Below, piece by piece: positions 17,737 through 25,949 of a DNA stretch of 35,705 nucleotides. The position numbers and the translations under genes are program-made. The notes beneath the pieces were generated by a model. The model was not told the origin of the DNA. It did no database searches and saw nothing but the letters and a program-made list of their open reading frames with translations. The first letter of the stretch is position 1, and each line of letters begins with the position of its first letter. The DNA is from Paracoccaceae bacterium (GTDB taxonomy: Bacteria > Pseudomonadota > Alphaproteobacteria > Rhodobacterales > Rhodobacteraceae), in assembly GCA_026713305.1 (NCBI GenBank), contig JAPOOS010000270.1, positions 1-35,705 on the forward strand, given 5' to 3'.

Positions 17737-18504
17737 TCACGATCCTGACCATTCGGGCTTCCGCCGCTCGAGAAACGCCTTTACTCCCTCCTGGCTGTCA
17801 TCGCTCGTCAGGGCATCGACCAGGCTGGCCGACCGCGTTCTCCTTGCCTCCGCCACCGGTCGTGCGGAAAGGTCGTAGACACTGCGCTTGATTGCCGCCA
17901 GGCTGAGCGGTGCGCATGCCAGGATTTCATCTGTCCACTTCGCCACGGCCGACTCAAGCATGTCGTCCGGCACAACCTCGTTGACGAGCCCCATTTCAAG
18001 CGCTTCGGAAGCGCTGATTCTGCGGCCCGTCAGCAGCATGCCAAGCGCAACCCTTTGCGGCACAAGCCGAGGCAGCACATGCATGCCGTCGAGAGGCATC
18101 CTGCCCACTCTGGGTTCGGGAAAGCCAAAGCTTGCCGATTCCGCAGCGACTGCAATGTCACAGCCAAGCACGATTTCAAAGCCGCCGCCGAGCGCGAATC
18201 CGTTGACGGCCGCGACGACCGGCGCCGAAACCCGGCCTCCCAAGGCGCAACCGCCAAAGCCGTGTCTGTTTGTGCCTTCCCAATAGTCCAGCCCATCCGG
18301 TCCGGCTTCCTTCATGTCCGCGCCGACGCAAAAGGCCCGACCTGCGCCGGTCAACACCACGCATCGCACCGACTTGTCCTGTTCGATCCGCGTCCAGACT
18401 GCATCCAGCTCACGCTCCGTTGCCTGATCGACTGCGTTCAGCCGCTGCGGACGATCCAGCGTGACCAAGGCGAGATGGCCCGTCCTTTCAAACTTGACGC
18501 TCAT
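17737..18504 (-). CDS. Enoyl-CoA hydratase/isomerase (crotonase) family protein
   Basis: LDRPQRLNAVD, VVLTGAGRAFCVGADMKE, VAAVNGFALGGGFEIVLGCDIAVAAESASFGFPEPRVG; both catalytic Glu positions kept (GGGFE, FPE). ATG overlaps the TGA of the upstream CoA-transferase gene. Confidence 0.9.
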   Translation of the reverse strand: MSVKFERTGHLALVTLDRPQRLNAVDQATERELDAVWTRIEQDKSVRCVVLTGAGRAFCVGADMKEAGPDGLDYWEGTNRHGFGGCALGGRVSAPVVAAVNGFALGGGFEIVLGCDIAVAAESASFGFPEPRVGRMPLDGMHVLPRLVPQRVALGMLLTGRRISASEALEMGLVNEVVPDDMLESAVAKWTDEILACAPLSLAAIKRSVYDLSARPVAEARRTRSASLVDALTSDDSQEGVKAFLERRKPEWSGS

Positions 18505-19685
18505 GCAGGGTCGGCCCGCTGCAATTCGCATTCGGAGAGAACCGCCGCCGTGTCCTGTCCAAGCCGCGGGGGTTGGTGGCGAACCTGAAACGGAGCATCG
18601 GACATTGATATTGGCGAGGCGACAACGCGCACGGGCCCGTTTGCAGTTGGCTCCATGTCGGCGACCATCCGGTTGTAGGCCGTCTGTGGATCGGCCAGAG
18701 CTTCGCCAAGCGAGACCACCGGCGCACAAAGTATGTCCACCTCTTCGAGGCGGGAGAGCCAGTGCTCGGTTGTGCCTGCGGCAAAGCTGCGGCGGAACAC
18801 TTCCTGAATCTCCGCCCTGTTTTCCCTTTGGACCTCAAGATTTGCAAACTTGTCCTGCAACGACAGATCCTCGAGATTCAGCGCCTTGCAAATCTCGCGC
18901 AGCGGATTTTGCTTGAAGGCGCCAATCATCACAATCGCGCCATCCTCGGTGTCAAACACGCCGGAAAGCGGCATCGCAGCCCAATTGAGCTCCTTGCCGC
19001 GCATCATCCACATTGCCGCTTCCTGCATTTGCATTGCCAGCATTGAATCGAACAGCGAAACGGAAACCTGCTGGCCTTCCCCTGTCCCTTGCCTTTGGAG
19101 CAGAGCCAGCAATATCCCCTGCACGAGATGCATTCCGGCGGCGTAGTCGGCAAGCGCGGTTGGGTAGATCGAAAGCGGAACGCTGTCGTCCGCTCGCCTT
19201 TCCATGGCGCCGCTCATCGCCTGTGCCAGCACATCCTGCCCGCCCTTGCGAACGTTGGGTCCGCCCAGTCCAAAGCCGGTCCCACATGCGTAGACGATTC
19301 CCGGATTGATTGCCCTGACATCCTCATAGCCCAGCCCCATGCGTTCCATGACGCCGGGTCGAAAGTTGTTGACAACTACATCCGCCGTTTGGATGAGCGC
19401 GATCGCGGCATTTCTGCCCGACTCGCTCTTGAGATCAATGACGACGCTTCTCTTGTTGCGGTTGAGGCTGGCAAACACCGGGTTGTTGCCTCCATCGGGG
19501 TCGTCGCCGACGCTCCAGCGGGACAGGTCGCCATAGGGTCCTCGTTCGATCTTTATGACATCGGCTCCGTAGTCGCCGAGCATCTGGGTGCAGCAGGGTC
19601 CCATCATGACCTGCGAAAAGTCCACCACCCGGATGCCGTCCAGCGGCAGTGGGCGGCCTGCGCCATTGTTCTTCATGTCAGCCAT
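18501..19685 (-). CDS. Class III CoA-transferase (CaiB/BaiF family)
   Basis: PLDGIRVVDFSQVMMGPCCTQMLGDYGADVIKIERGPYGDLSR, NRNKRSVVIDLKSESGR, ADVVVNNFRPGVMERMGLGYEDV. Start ATG 19685 or 19676. Confidence 0.92.
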   Translation of the reverse strand: MADMKNNGAGRPLPLDGIRVVDFSQVMMGPCCTQMLGDYGADVIKIERGPYGDLSRWSVGDDPDGGNNPVFASLNRNKRSVVIDLKSESGRNAAIALIQTADVVVNNFRPGVMERMGLGYEDVRAINPGIVYACGTGFGLGGPNVRKGGQDVLAQAMSGAMERRADDSVPLSIYPTALADYAAGMHLVQGILLALLQRQGTGEGQQVSVSLFDSMLAMQMQEAAMWMMRGKELNWAAMPLSGVFDTEDGAIVMIGAFKQNPLREICKALNLEDLSLQDKFANLEVQRENRAEIQEVFRRSFAAGTTEHWLSRLEEVDILCAPVVSLGEALADPQTAYNRMVADMEPTANGPVRVVASPISMSDAPFQVRHQPPRLGQDTAAVLSECELQRADPA

Positions 19686-21039
19686 CCTCCCCAACAAAGG
19701 CATTGTCTGCCGGAACGTCCCCAGGGTCCGCCCCCTGGGCTCGCATTTGCCGCTGTATCGCCTTCACGTCCACATCACGGACCTTGATTCCAGCCTGCAG
19801 CGCAAGTGCAGCGGCGATGCCGGTGGCTTCGCCCATGGCCATGCATGGCGGAATTTCCCGGCTGAGCTTCTGTGCCTGGGGCGTCGCCGAATAATGCCTT
19901 CCGGCCACAAGCAGCTGATCGACTTCCCTTGGAAGCAGCGCCCGGTAGGGTGTGTAGTAGTCACGTCCTCGGCATACTGAATCGGCGAAATGCACCCGTT
20001 CCATCACGTCCGGTTTGGTCACAATGTACTCGCCATCAAGCAGTCGGGTCTGCCGAACGCCGGTCTGCGGCGCGAAGTCGACAAAGTAGGCCTTCTCGAA
20101 TCCCGGCACGTTGGCGCGAGCGAACTCGAGCAGATTCTGCATTCTCCGCCTGCCCTCGAATTCGGCTGCCGTCAGATCCTCCACCTTCAGACCGTCAAAT
20201 CCGGTCATGTGCGGACAGTTGCACCAGACTACGCCCGGAAGCGGCGTCTTGAGCCACCAGTAGTCCCAACAACCGCGAATGATCTTCTTGGCCCTTCGTT
20301 CAAGCGCCAGATATTCCTTTGGATGACCGAACTGAAACCTCTCGGCTGCATCGGTGTCGACACCGCCAATTCGCGAGACCGTGGTCACTATGAACGAGCC
20401 CTTCGCAAACGGCGCGCCGGCGCTTGCGGCAACATCGAGATCACCGGTGGCGTCAATCACGACACCGCTCCGAACGGCCTGCGTCCCATCCTTGGTTTCA
20501 ACGATGACTCCGGCAACGGCGCCATCCTCGACGATGGCGGACTGGAACCAGCTGTGCAGTCTCAGGTTGACTCCGGCTTCGCCCACCATGTCCAGCGACG
20601 CCTGCTTGAAGCCGTCCGGGTCGAAGGCCGCGGCAAAAATCACCGGGTGCGGCTTGTAGTGTGTGTGGAAATCATACACGCCCCAGCGCGACCATTTCTC
20701 CCAGCTGGCTTGGGTTCCGCGTATTGCGGGGTCGCGATCCTCTTCCGGCGGATAGACGCAAAGCCCCTTGGCGTGCATGCGGTCGATGATCTCCATGGCA
20801 AGGCCAAGCACCGAGATTTCGGTGTCGTTGTGCATGTCGTCAAGCACCAGCACCATGCCGCCGGATGCCAGCCCGCCCAGGTAAGGGTAGCGCTCAAGCA
20901 GCGTGACGGAGGCGCCGTTGCGAGCAGCCGACACCGCGGCGGATATGCCCGCCGGGCCGCCGCCGACCACAACAACATCGGATTCGCAGACAACAGGCAG
21001 GTTGGCCGACGGTCTCCTGACAAATGCAGGGCTGTCCAC
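19678..21039 (-). CDS. FAD-dependent oxidoreductase (FAD_oxidored-like)
   Basis: DVVVVGGGPAGISAAVSAARNGASVTLLERYPYLGGLASGGMV, VVIDATGDLDVAASAGAPF, DQLLVAGRHYSATPQAQKLSREIPPCMAMGEATGIAAALAL; GTG start. Confidence 0.87.
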   Translation of the reverse strand: MDSPAFVRRPSANLPVVCESDVVVVGGGPAGISAAVSAARNGASVTLLERYPYLGGLASGGMVLVLDDMHNDTEISVLGLAMEIIDRMHAKGLCVYPPEEDRDPAIRGTQASWEKWSRWGVYDFHTHYKPHPVIFAAAFDPDGFKQASLDMVGEAGVNLRLHSWFQSAIVEDGAVAGVIVETKDGTQAVRSGVVIDATGDLDVAASAGAPFAKGSFIVTTVSRIGGVDTDAAERFQFGHPKEYLALERRAKKIIRGCWDYWWLKTPLPGVVWCNCPHMTGFDGLKVEDLTAAEFEGRRRMQNLLEFARANVPGFEKAYFVDFAPQTGVRQTRLLDGEYIVTKPDVMERVHFADSVCRGRDYYTPYRALLPREVDQLLVAGRHYSATPQAQKLSREIPPCMAMGEATGIAAALALQAGIKVRDVDVKAIQRQMRAQGADPGDVPADNAFVGEDG

Positions 21040-21057
21040 TCTGGATCTCCTCGTTAA

Positions 21058-21831
21058 CTAGAACACGGCGTCCGGTTTCCACCGGATCACCATCCGTTCG
21101 ACAAGTGAAGTCACCGTGAATCCTGCCACCGCCAGACTGGCGCCGAGAATCACGGTTGCATAGAGCATTGGCGCTCGGAAGTTGTAGGTTGCCTCGATGA
21201 TCAGCGCACCCAGGCCATAGTTCGAGCCGATCCATTCTCCGACAATCGCGCCAATGACGGAAGTCGTCGAGGCTATCTTGAGCGCCGCGAACAGAAACGG
21301 CAACGAGCTTTGGAGTCTGATCTTCAAGAGCGTTTCTCGGTTGCTTGCCGAAAGCACCCTCAAGAGCTCAAGCATTTGCGGGCTGACCGCCTTCAGGCCG
21401 CGGACCATGTTGACCAGTGTCGGAAAGAAACAGATCAGCGCCGCGATCACGATTTTCGGCGCATATCCATTGCCGAGAATGAGAACCAGAATTGGCGCAA
21501 TCGCGATGATCGGAATTGTGTTGACGAAGACCGCTATGGGGTAGAATGCACGTTCGGCGAAACGGCTGTGCACAAACCAGATCGCCAGCAAAACGGCAAC
21601 CAGATTGCCGATGATGAATCCCGACACCGCCTCGAACAGCGTCGGCAGAAAGTTCAGCCACAGGATGTCGGCCTTGTCGCGGAAAACCGCCATTACTTGA
21701 AGCGGGCTGGGCGCAATGTAGGTGGGAACGCCGAACACAGTCACACCCAGCTGCCACAGCAGGATGATCGAGCAGCCAGTTGCAATGGCTGGCAAGCGCT
21801 GCCGCCATCTTGGCATCGTCCTTCCGCTCAT
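21058..21831 (-). CDS. ABC transporter permease (NitT/TauT-type, BPD_transp family)
   Basis: ERAFYPIAVFVNTIPIIAIAPILVLILGNGYAPKIVIAALICFFPTLVNMVRGL, EWIGSNYGLGALIIEA. Confidence 0.92.
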   Translation of the reverse strand: MSGRTMPRWRQRLPAIATGCSIILLWQLGVTVFGVPTYIAPSPLQVMAVFRDKADILWLNFLPTLFEAVSGFIIGNLVAVLLAIWFVHSRFAERAFYPIAVFVNTIPIIAIAPILVLILGNGYAPKIVIAALICFFPTLVNMVRGLKAVSPQMLELLRVLSASNRETLLKIRLQSSLPFLFAALKIASTTSVIGAIVGEWIGSNYGLGALIIEATYNFRAPMLYATVILGASLAVAGFTVTSLVERMVIRWKPDAVF

Positions 21832-21858
21832 TCCGCCAAACCAGCGCTTCGCATGAAC

Positions 21859-22677
21859 TCAATTCCTCTCGAGCAAACGGCGAAGATGCCCGGTTATCTG
21901 GACAAATTCCAGCGTGTCGCGCATCGACAGGTGACGTGGAGGGTCGAGATCAACATCGTAAAGGTCGCGCACCGTCCCTGGATGATCGGTCAACACGAGG
22001 CATCTCTGTCCCAGAAACGTGGCTTCCGGAACCGAGTGGGTGACAAACATTATTGTCGTGCCGGTTTCGTCCCAGATTCTCAGCAGCTCCTGATTGAGCT
22101 TGTCGCGGGTAATCTCGTCAAGGGCGCCGAACGGTTCATCCATCAGCAACACGCGCGGCCGACAAACCAGCGCCCGCGCTATCGAAACCCTTTGCTGCAT
22201 TCCACCCGAAAGCTCATGCGGCAACGCCGTCTCGCGACCGGCCAAACCAACCAGTTCCAGCAGTTCCTCCGGTTCAGCGTGAATCTCGAACGAGTCTTGC
22301 CTAGGGCCGACTTCAAGCGGCAGTCGGACGTTGTCCAAGGCGCTGCGCCACGGCAGGAGAGTTGCATCCTGAAACACGAACGCAAAGTCACGAGCCCTGC
22401 GCGCCCTTTCGGGCGTTCGGCCGAAGACCTCGATGTTCCCCTCCGAAATCGGAGCGAGATCGGCAATTGCCCGCAGAAGGGTCGACTTGCCGCAGCCCGA
22501 CGGTCCAATCATGGTGACCAACTGACCGTCAGTCACCTCGAACGAGACGTCTTGCAGCGCGGTTACGACATTCTCGTCCTGCCCAAACCGGACGGTAAGG
22601 TTGCTGACTGAAATGGCGGTCAAACCGGCCGATTCCGGTTTGACCTTGCCCTGTTCGGGAGAGCGTCTATGCAGCAA
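21859..22677 (-). CDS. ABC transporter ATP-binding protein (NitT/TauT-type)
   Basis: MIGPSGCGKSTLLRAIADL (Walker A), LSGGMQQRVSIARAL (signature), VLLMDEPFGALDE (Walker B). TTG start overlapping the binding-protein gene. Confidence 0.93.
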   Translation of the reverse strand: MLHRRSPEQGKVKPESAGLTAISVSNLTVRFGQDENVVTALQDVSFEVTDGQLVTMIGPSGCGKSTLLRAIADLAPISEGNIEVFGRTPERARRARDFAFVFQDATLLPWRSALDNVRLPLEVGPRQDSFEIHAEPEELLELVGLAGRETALPHELSGGMQQRVSIARALVCRPRVLLMDEPFGALDEITRDKLNQELLRIWDETGTTIMFVTHSVPEATFLGQRCLVLTDHPGTVRDLYDVDLDPPRHLSMRDTLEFVQITGHLRRLLERN

Positions 22678-23716
22678 CTTGCTTTCGGACAGTTTCCGTG
22701 GCGCCGAGAATCTCGGACGTCATCACGTCGCCGAGGCCCGGCACGTCGCCTTCGAACTGGCCCAGTTGACTGTAGATGTCGAGCTGCGCCTGCCAGTTGG
22801 CCTCGTTCATCGCAGCCCAGCCGTTCTCTTGCGTCACCTCGTTGAAGGAGAAACCGAGAACTGGTCCGACAGCTTCCAGTTCGCTGGCCAGGTCAAGAAT
22901 GGGGTATTCACCCACGAGCATCTCGGCAGCCTCTACGGGATTCTGCCTCGCATAGCCCCAGCCGCGTGCCGACCCGGTCAGGAAGCGAGCCAGAACATCC
23001 GAATGGTCGCGCAGCATGTTGTCCGTCGTGTAGTAGACATTGGCGTACAACTGGATGCCTGCATCCCAAAGCATCATGTCGACTCGGTCTTCGCCAAGGA
23101 TCTTCAGTGCATTCGTGTTGGTCTGCCAACCCGTGACGGCCGCTGCCTGCCCGGTCAGGAGCTGGTTCATGTCGCTTCCCATGTTGACGATTTCGACATC
23201 CTCTTCGGATATGCCGTTCTTCGCCAGCAGGGCTCTCAGGAGAATTACCGCTGTTGGCTGGGTTGCGATGGTCTGTCCCACCATGTCCTGCGGCGTGTTG
23301 ATCGGGTTGTTGGCCAATGAGAAGTAGGTGAACGGATGCTTCTGAAAACCGGCCGCGAAAGCCTTTACCGGCACGCCGGCGGAACGCGCCAGCATAAGCG
23401 AAGGACTTGATGACAGCTGACCAACGCCAGCTCTTCCGGCGGCAACCGATGCCACCCCGTCCACTCCAGGTCCTCCAGGCGTGACCGACAGTTCAATGCC
23501 TTCCTCGCCGTAGTATCCCTTGCTCTTGGCAACGACCTCGCCAAGAATGCCGTTGCTTGCGAGCCATCCAAGCTGCATGCTCACCTCGGCGCCATGCGAG
23601 CTGGCATGTGCCACCGAAATCAGTGAGGCCGCTGCCGCGCCCCCAACCACGGCAGCGCCGCCTCGCATAAAGTCTCGCCTTGCCACCAACGGCATCGACG
23701 ATTTCAATCCAGTCAT
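22667..23716 (-). CDS. ABC transporter substrate-binding protein (NMT1/SsuA-like), Tat signal
   Basis: N-terminal RRDFMRGGAAVVGGAAAA twin-arginine signal; QLGWLASNGILGEVVAKSKGYYGEEGIELSVTPGGPGVDGV; RBS AAGGAGGG upstream. Confidence 0.9.
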   Translation of the reverse strand: MTGLKSSMPLVARRDFMRGGAAVVGGAAAASLISVAHASSHGAEVSMQLGWLASNGILGEVVAKSKGYYGEEGIELSVTPGGPGVDGVASVAAGRAGVGQLSSSPSLMLARSAGVPVKAFAAGFQKHPFTYFSLANNPINTPQDMVGQTIATQPTAVILLRALLAKNGISEEDVEIVNMGSDMNQLLTGQAAAVTGWQTNTNALKILGEDRVDMMLWDAGIQLYANVYYTTDNMLRDHSDVLARFLTGSARGWGYARQNPVEAAEMLVGEYPILDLASELEAVGPVLGFSFNEVTQENGWAAMNEANWQAQLDIYSQLGQFEGDVPGLGDVMTSEILGATETVRKQVAA

Positions 23717-23782
23717 TGCGACCCTCCTTACAGTTTGATGATTGGCGGTTGCGTGTCGTGACCGCTGGCCTCAACCGGCAGC

Positions 23783-23829
23783 CTGTTGCATGTTTGGTTG
23801 AACGCAACAGCCAAGCCAAGCACTGGCTG
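23783..23829 (-). promoter_or_regulatory. Overlapping alternative hairpins in the leader of the ABC binding-protein gene
   Basis: CTGTTGC (23783-23789)/GCAACAG (23804-23810) and CAGCCA (23808-23813)/TGGCTG (23824-23829) share bases, so the two stems are mutually exclusive. Confidence 0.25.
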
Positions 23830-23951
23830 ACGGCAGAATAGCCGAATTTCCCGATGATTGACAATGCAACGGCGCTCGAATTCCGGCCCTGCCTCGCGCC
23901 GGAATGGGTGTCGCGCCCTTTCGTGGCACGTTCGTCGGCAGGCTGTCGGCT

Positions 23952-24668
23952 TCAATTGAGAAAAATGTTTACCCTCCGGTTGCGCCGTCCCTTCTTTTGG
24001 ATTTTGCCGATTCTGACAGGTCCGATCTCCGCTGTCGACGCCACATGGGTGCCACCGCATGGCTGCAGGTCCACGGTGTCCTCGCCTGAACCTATCCGGA
24101 CAAGCCGCACCAGACCAGCTCCGGTTGGCGGCTTGACCGCCATGGTCTTCACGAGCTGGGGATTTGCTGCAAGCTCCTCGTCCGAGATCGTTTCATCCGT
24201 CACCGGCAAATCCCTGTCGACGAGATCGTTGAGCCGCTGTTCCAGCTCCTCCTTGTTGGTGACCGCATCCGGCATGTCGAAATCCAGCCTGCCCTTGAGC
24301 GTCGAAATCGAACCACCCGTGACCGGCAACGGTATGACAACCGACAACAGATGCAGAGCTGTATGGATCCTCATGTGCAAGTTGCGACGTTCCCAGTCCA
24401 GCTCCTGGATGACGCTCGCTCCCTCGGCCGGGACATTCGCGCCCGGCTCGACGAAAACCTCGATCTCACCTGCAACGCCCTTGCGAACGTCGGTCACCCT
24501 GGCCGAACCATTTTCCCAGCGGATGCATCCAAGATCGCAGGGCTGGCCGCCGCTTGTGGCGTAGAACAAAACCTGGTCCAACACCAATCCACCGTTTCCG
24601 GATACGGCCAAAACCTTGCCTTCCGCTGACCTTGCGTATGGTGTCTTCAAAAACAGTAAACTGGGCAT
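23952..24668 (-). CDS. alaX: Alanyl-tRNA editing protein (AlaX family)
   Basis: FYATSGGQPCDLG, HTALHLL (HxxxH), CGGTHVASTAEIG (CxxxH) editing-site motifs. Confidence 0.9.
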   Translation of the reverse strand: MPSLLFLKTPYARSAEGKVLAVSGNGGLVLDQVLFYATSGGQPCDLGCIRWENGSARVTDVRKGVAGEIEVFVEPGANVPAEGASVIQELDWERRNLHMRIHTALHLLSVVIPLPVTGGSISTLKGRLDFDMPDAVTNKEELEQRLNDLVDRDLPVTDETISDEELAANPQLVKTMAVKPPTGAGLVRLVRIGSGEDTVDLQPCGGTHVASTAEIGPVRIGKIQKKGRRNRRVNIFLN

Positions 24669-24686
24669 TTGGCAAACTCCGTGCTG

Positions 24687-24730
24687 AATTCAATGCGGCA
24701 GTTTATTGTGTCTCACGCGCAATTCAATGC
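24687..24730. repeat. Pair of 10-bp direct repeats upstream of alaX
   Basis: AATTCAATGC at 24687-24696 and again at 24721-24730. Confidence 0.4.
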
Positions 24731-24774
24731 CTGACCGGATCATTGGAGCTGGCAGGGGTTGCACCGGGCTCAAC

Positions 24775-24820
24775 TGTCCTGAAGCGAATTGGTTCGAACA
24801 GTCCAATTGACCTCAGGACA
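24775..24820. repeat. Long symmetric inverted repeat (two-tier hairpin)
   Basis: TGTCCTGA-agcg-AATTGG-ttcgaacagt-CCAATT-gacc-TCAGGACA: 8-bp outer and 6-bp inner stem separated by a 4x4 internal loop. Confidence 0.5.
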
Positions 24821-25057
24821 CCGGCAACCGGACATTCCCATGACTCTGCGGCCCGCTTGAGTGGAGCGCGCTCTGGCCGGTGTTGTTTGCCCAGTTATTT
24901 CTTCCCAGCCGCAAAGAAAAGTTGCGAATTGAATTGACGGCGATCTGCACGGCGGTCGGGAACAGCGCGGAACAAAATGAGGGTGTTTTCGGCGTCCTGA
25001 GCGGGGTTCGGGCGTGTTGCCGATGTCGAGATGGCCGGTAGCGGGGCGGGGAAGAGG

Positions 25058-25567
25058 CTAAAGCCCGAGTTGCTCGAAGGTCCGAAGCGGCAGGTACAGG
25101 CGCAGCGGCTGCGACGGGAAGGGCGCGAAACCGTAGCGCTCGTGGAACGCGCTGGCTCGGTCGTGCAGCTCATCGACCACCACGGCATAGACCCCGATGG
25201 TGTCGCCCGCGCGGACGACCCGATGGATCGCGTCAAGCAACAAAACTTCGCGGAGCCCGCTCCCCTGGCTGCGAAGATCGACGGCCAGCCGCCCGATGAC
25301 TGCCGCCGGCACGGGATAGTGCGGCAGGCGTCTGGCGAGTTCCGCCGGCAGGTTGTCCTTCTCGAAGCTTGCCGCGCTCAGCGTGTAGTAGCCGGCGACC
25401 CGTTCGGGAGGGTCGCCCGACGCGACAAAGACCTGCGCGACACGCCGCCGGGCGTCCTGGGAAGCCTGCCGGCGGATGTAGTGGTCGAGCGAAGGCTCGC
25501 CGCAGGAGAAGGATGCGCGGCCGTGATGCGGACCGAGCGGATCGACCGTCAGCGGCGATTCATCCAC
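25058..25567 (-). CDS. GNAT-family acetyltransferase toxin (TacT-like)
   Basis: CGEPSLDHYIRRQASQDARRRVAQVFVA, VAGYYTLSAASFEKDNLPAELARRLPHYPVPAAVIGRLAVD, LLLDAIHRV, FHERYGFAPFPSQPLRLYLPL; GTG start overlapping the antitoxin stop. Confidence 0.9.
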   Translation of the reverse strand: MDESPLTVDPLGPHHGRASFSCGEPSLDHYIRRQASQDARRRVAQVFVASGDPPERVAGYYTLSAASFEKDNLPAELARRLPHYPVPAAVIGRLAVDLRSQGSGLREVLLLDAIHRVVRAGDTIGVYAVVVDELHDRASAFHERYGFAPFPSQPLRLYLPLRTFEQLGL

Positions 25568-25844
25568 CGATGCGTTTGCGGTAAAGGCGCGCGGCCCGCC
25601 TCAGCGCCGCGTTCGGCGCAGGCGGGTTGAGCAGCGCGTCATGGAATGCGTCCCAATCCGTCGCCGGGAGCACGATGCGCTCGCGCGCCTCGATCACCCG
25701 CTCGGCCGCGGTCACGGCGTTGTGCAGCACGAATCGGCTGACCGTGGTTTCCTCGTAGGCCGCCGCGCGTTCGAGCTTGCGCTTGCTTCTGGCATCGAGG
25801 CGCATGTGGAGCCGTTCGTGCTTCGTCTCGTTTGTTTCAGCCAT
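25560..25844 (-). CDS. DUF1778 antitoxin (TacA-like, ribbon-helix-helix)
   Basis: RLHMRLDARSKRKLERAAAYEETTVSRFVLHNAVTAAERVI...RIVLPATDWDAFHDALLNPPAPNAALRRAARLYR is the typical DUF1778 pattern; overlaps the toxin gene. Confidence 0.92.
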   Translation of the reverse strand: MAETNETKHERLHMRLDARSKRKLERAAAYEETTVSRFVLHNAVTAAERVIEARERIVLPATDWDAFHDALLNPPAPNAALRRAARLYRKRIGG

Positions 25845-25875
25845 GACGATGTCTCCCGCGTAGGATGGCGATGAC

Positions 25876-25888
25876 TATGTGCACCATA
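25876..25888. promoter_or_regulatory. Candidate operator palindrome upstream of the DUF1778-GNAT module
   Basis: TATG-TGCAC-CATA, 31 bp upstream of the antitoxin ATG, between it and the divergent recombinase remnant. Confidence 0.3.
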
Positions 25889-25949
25889 ACGGCGTACATT
25901 GCAAGCGCGTCGGCGGACGAGGCCGGCGAGAGACAGGAGACCGGAGACC

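Noticed and set aside
21310-22611. 433-aa plus-strand ORF opposite the ABC transporter genes
   Set aside because: Antisense artefact; ABC permease and ATPase motifs on the minus strand.
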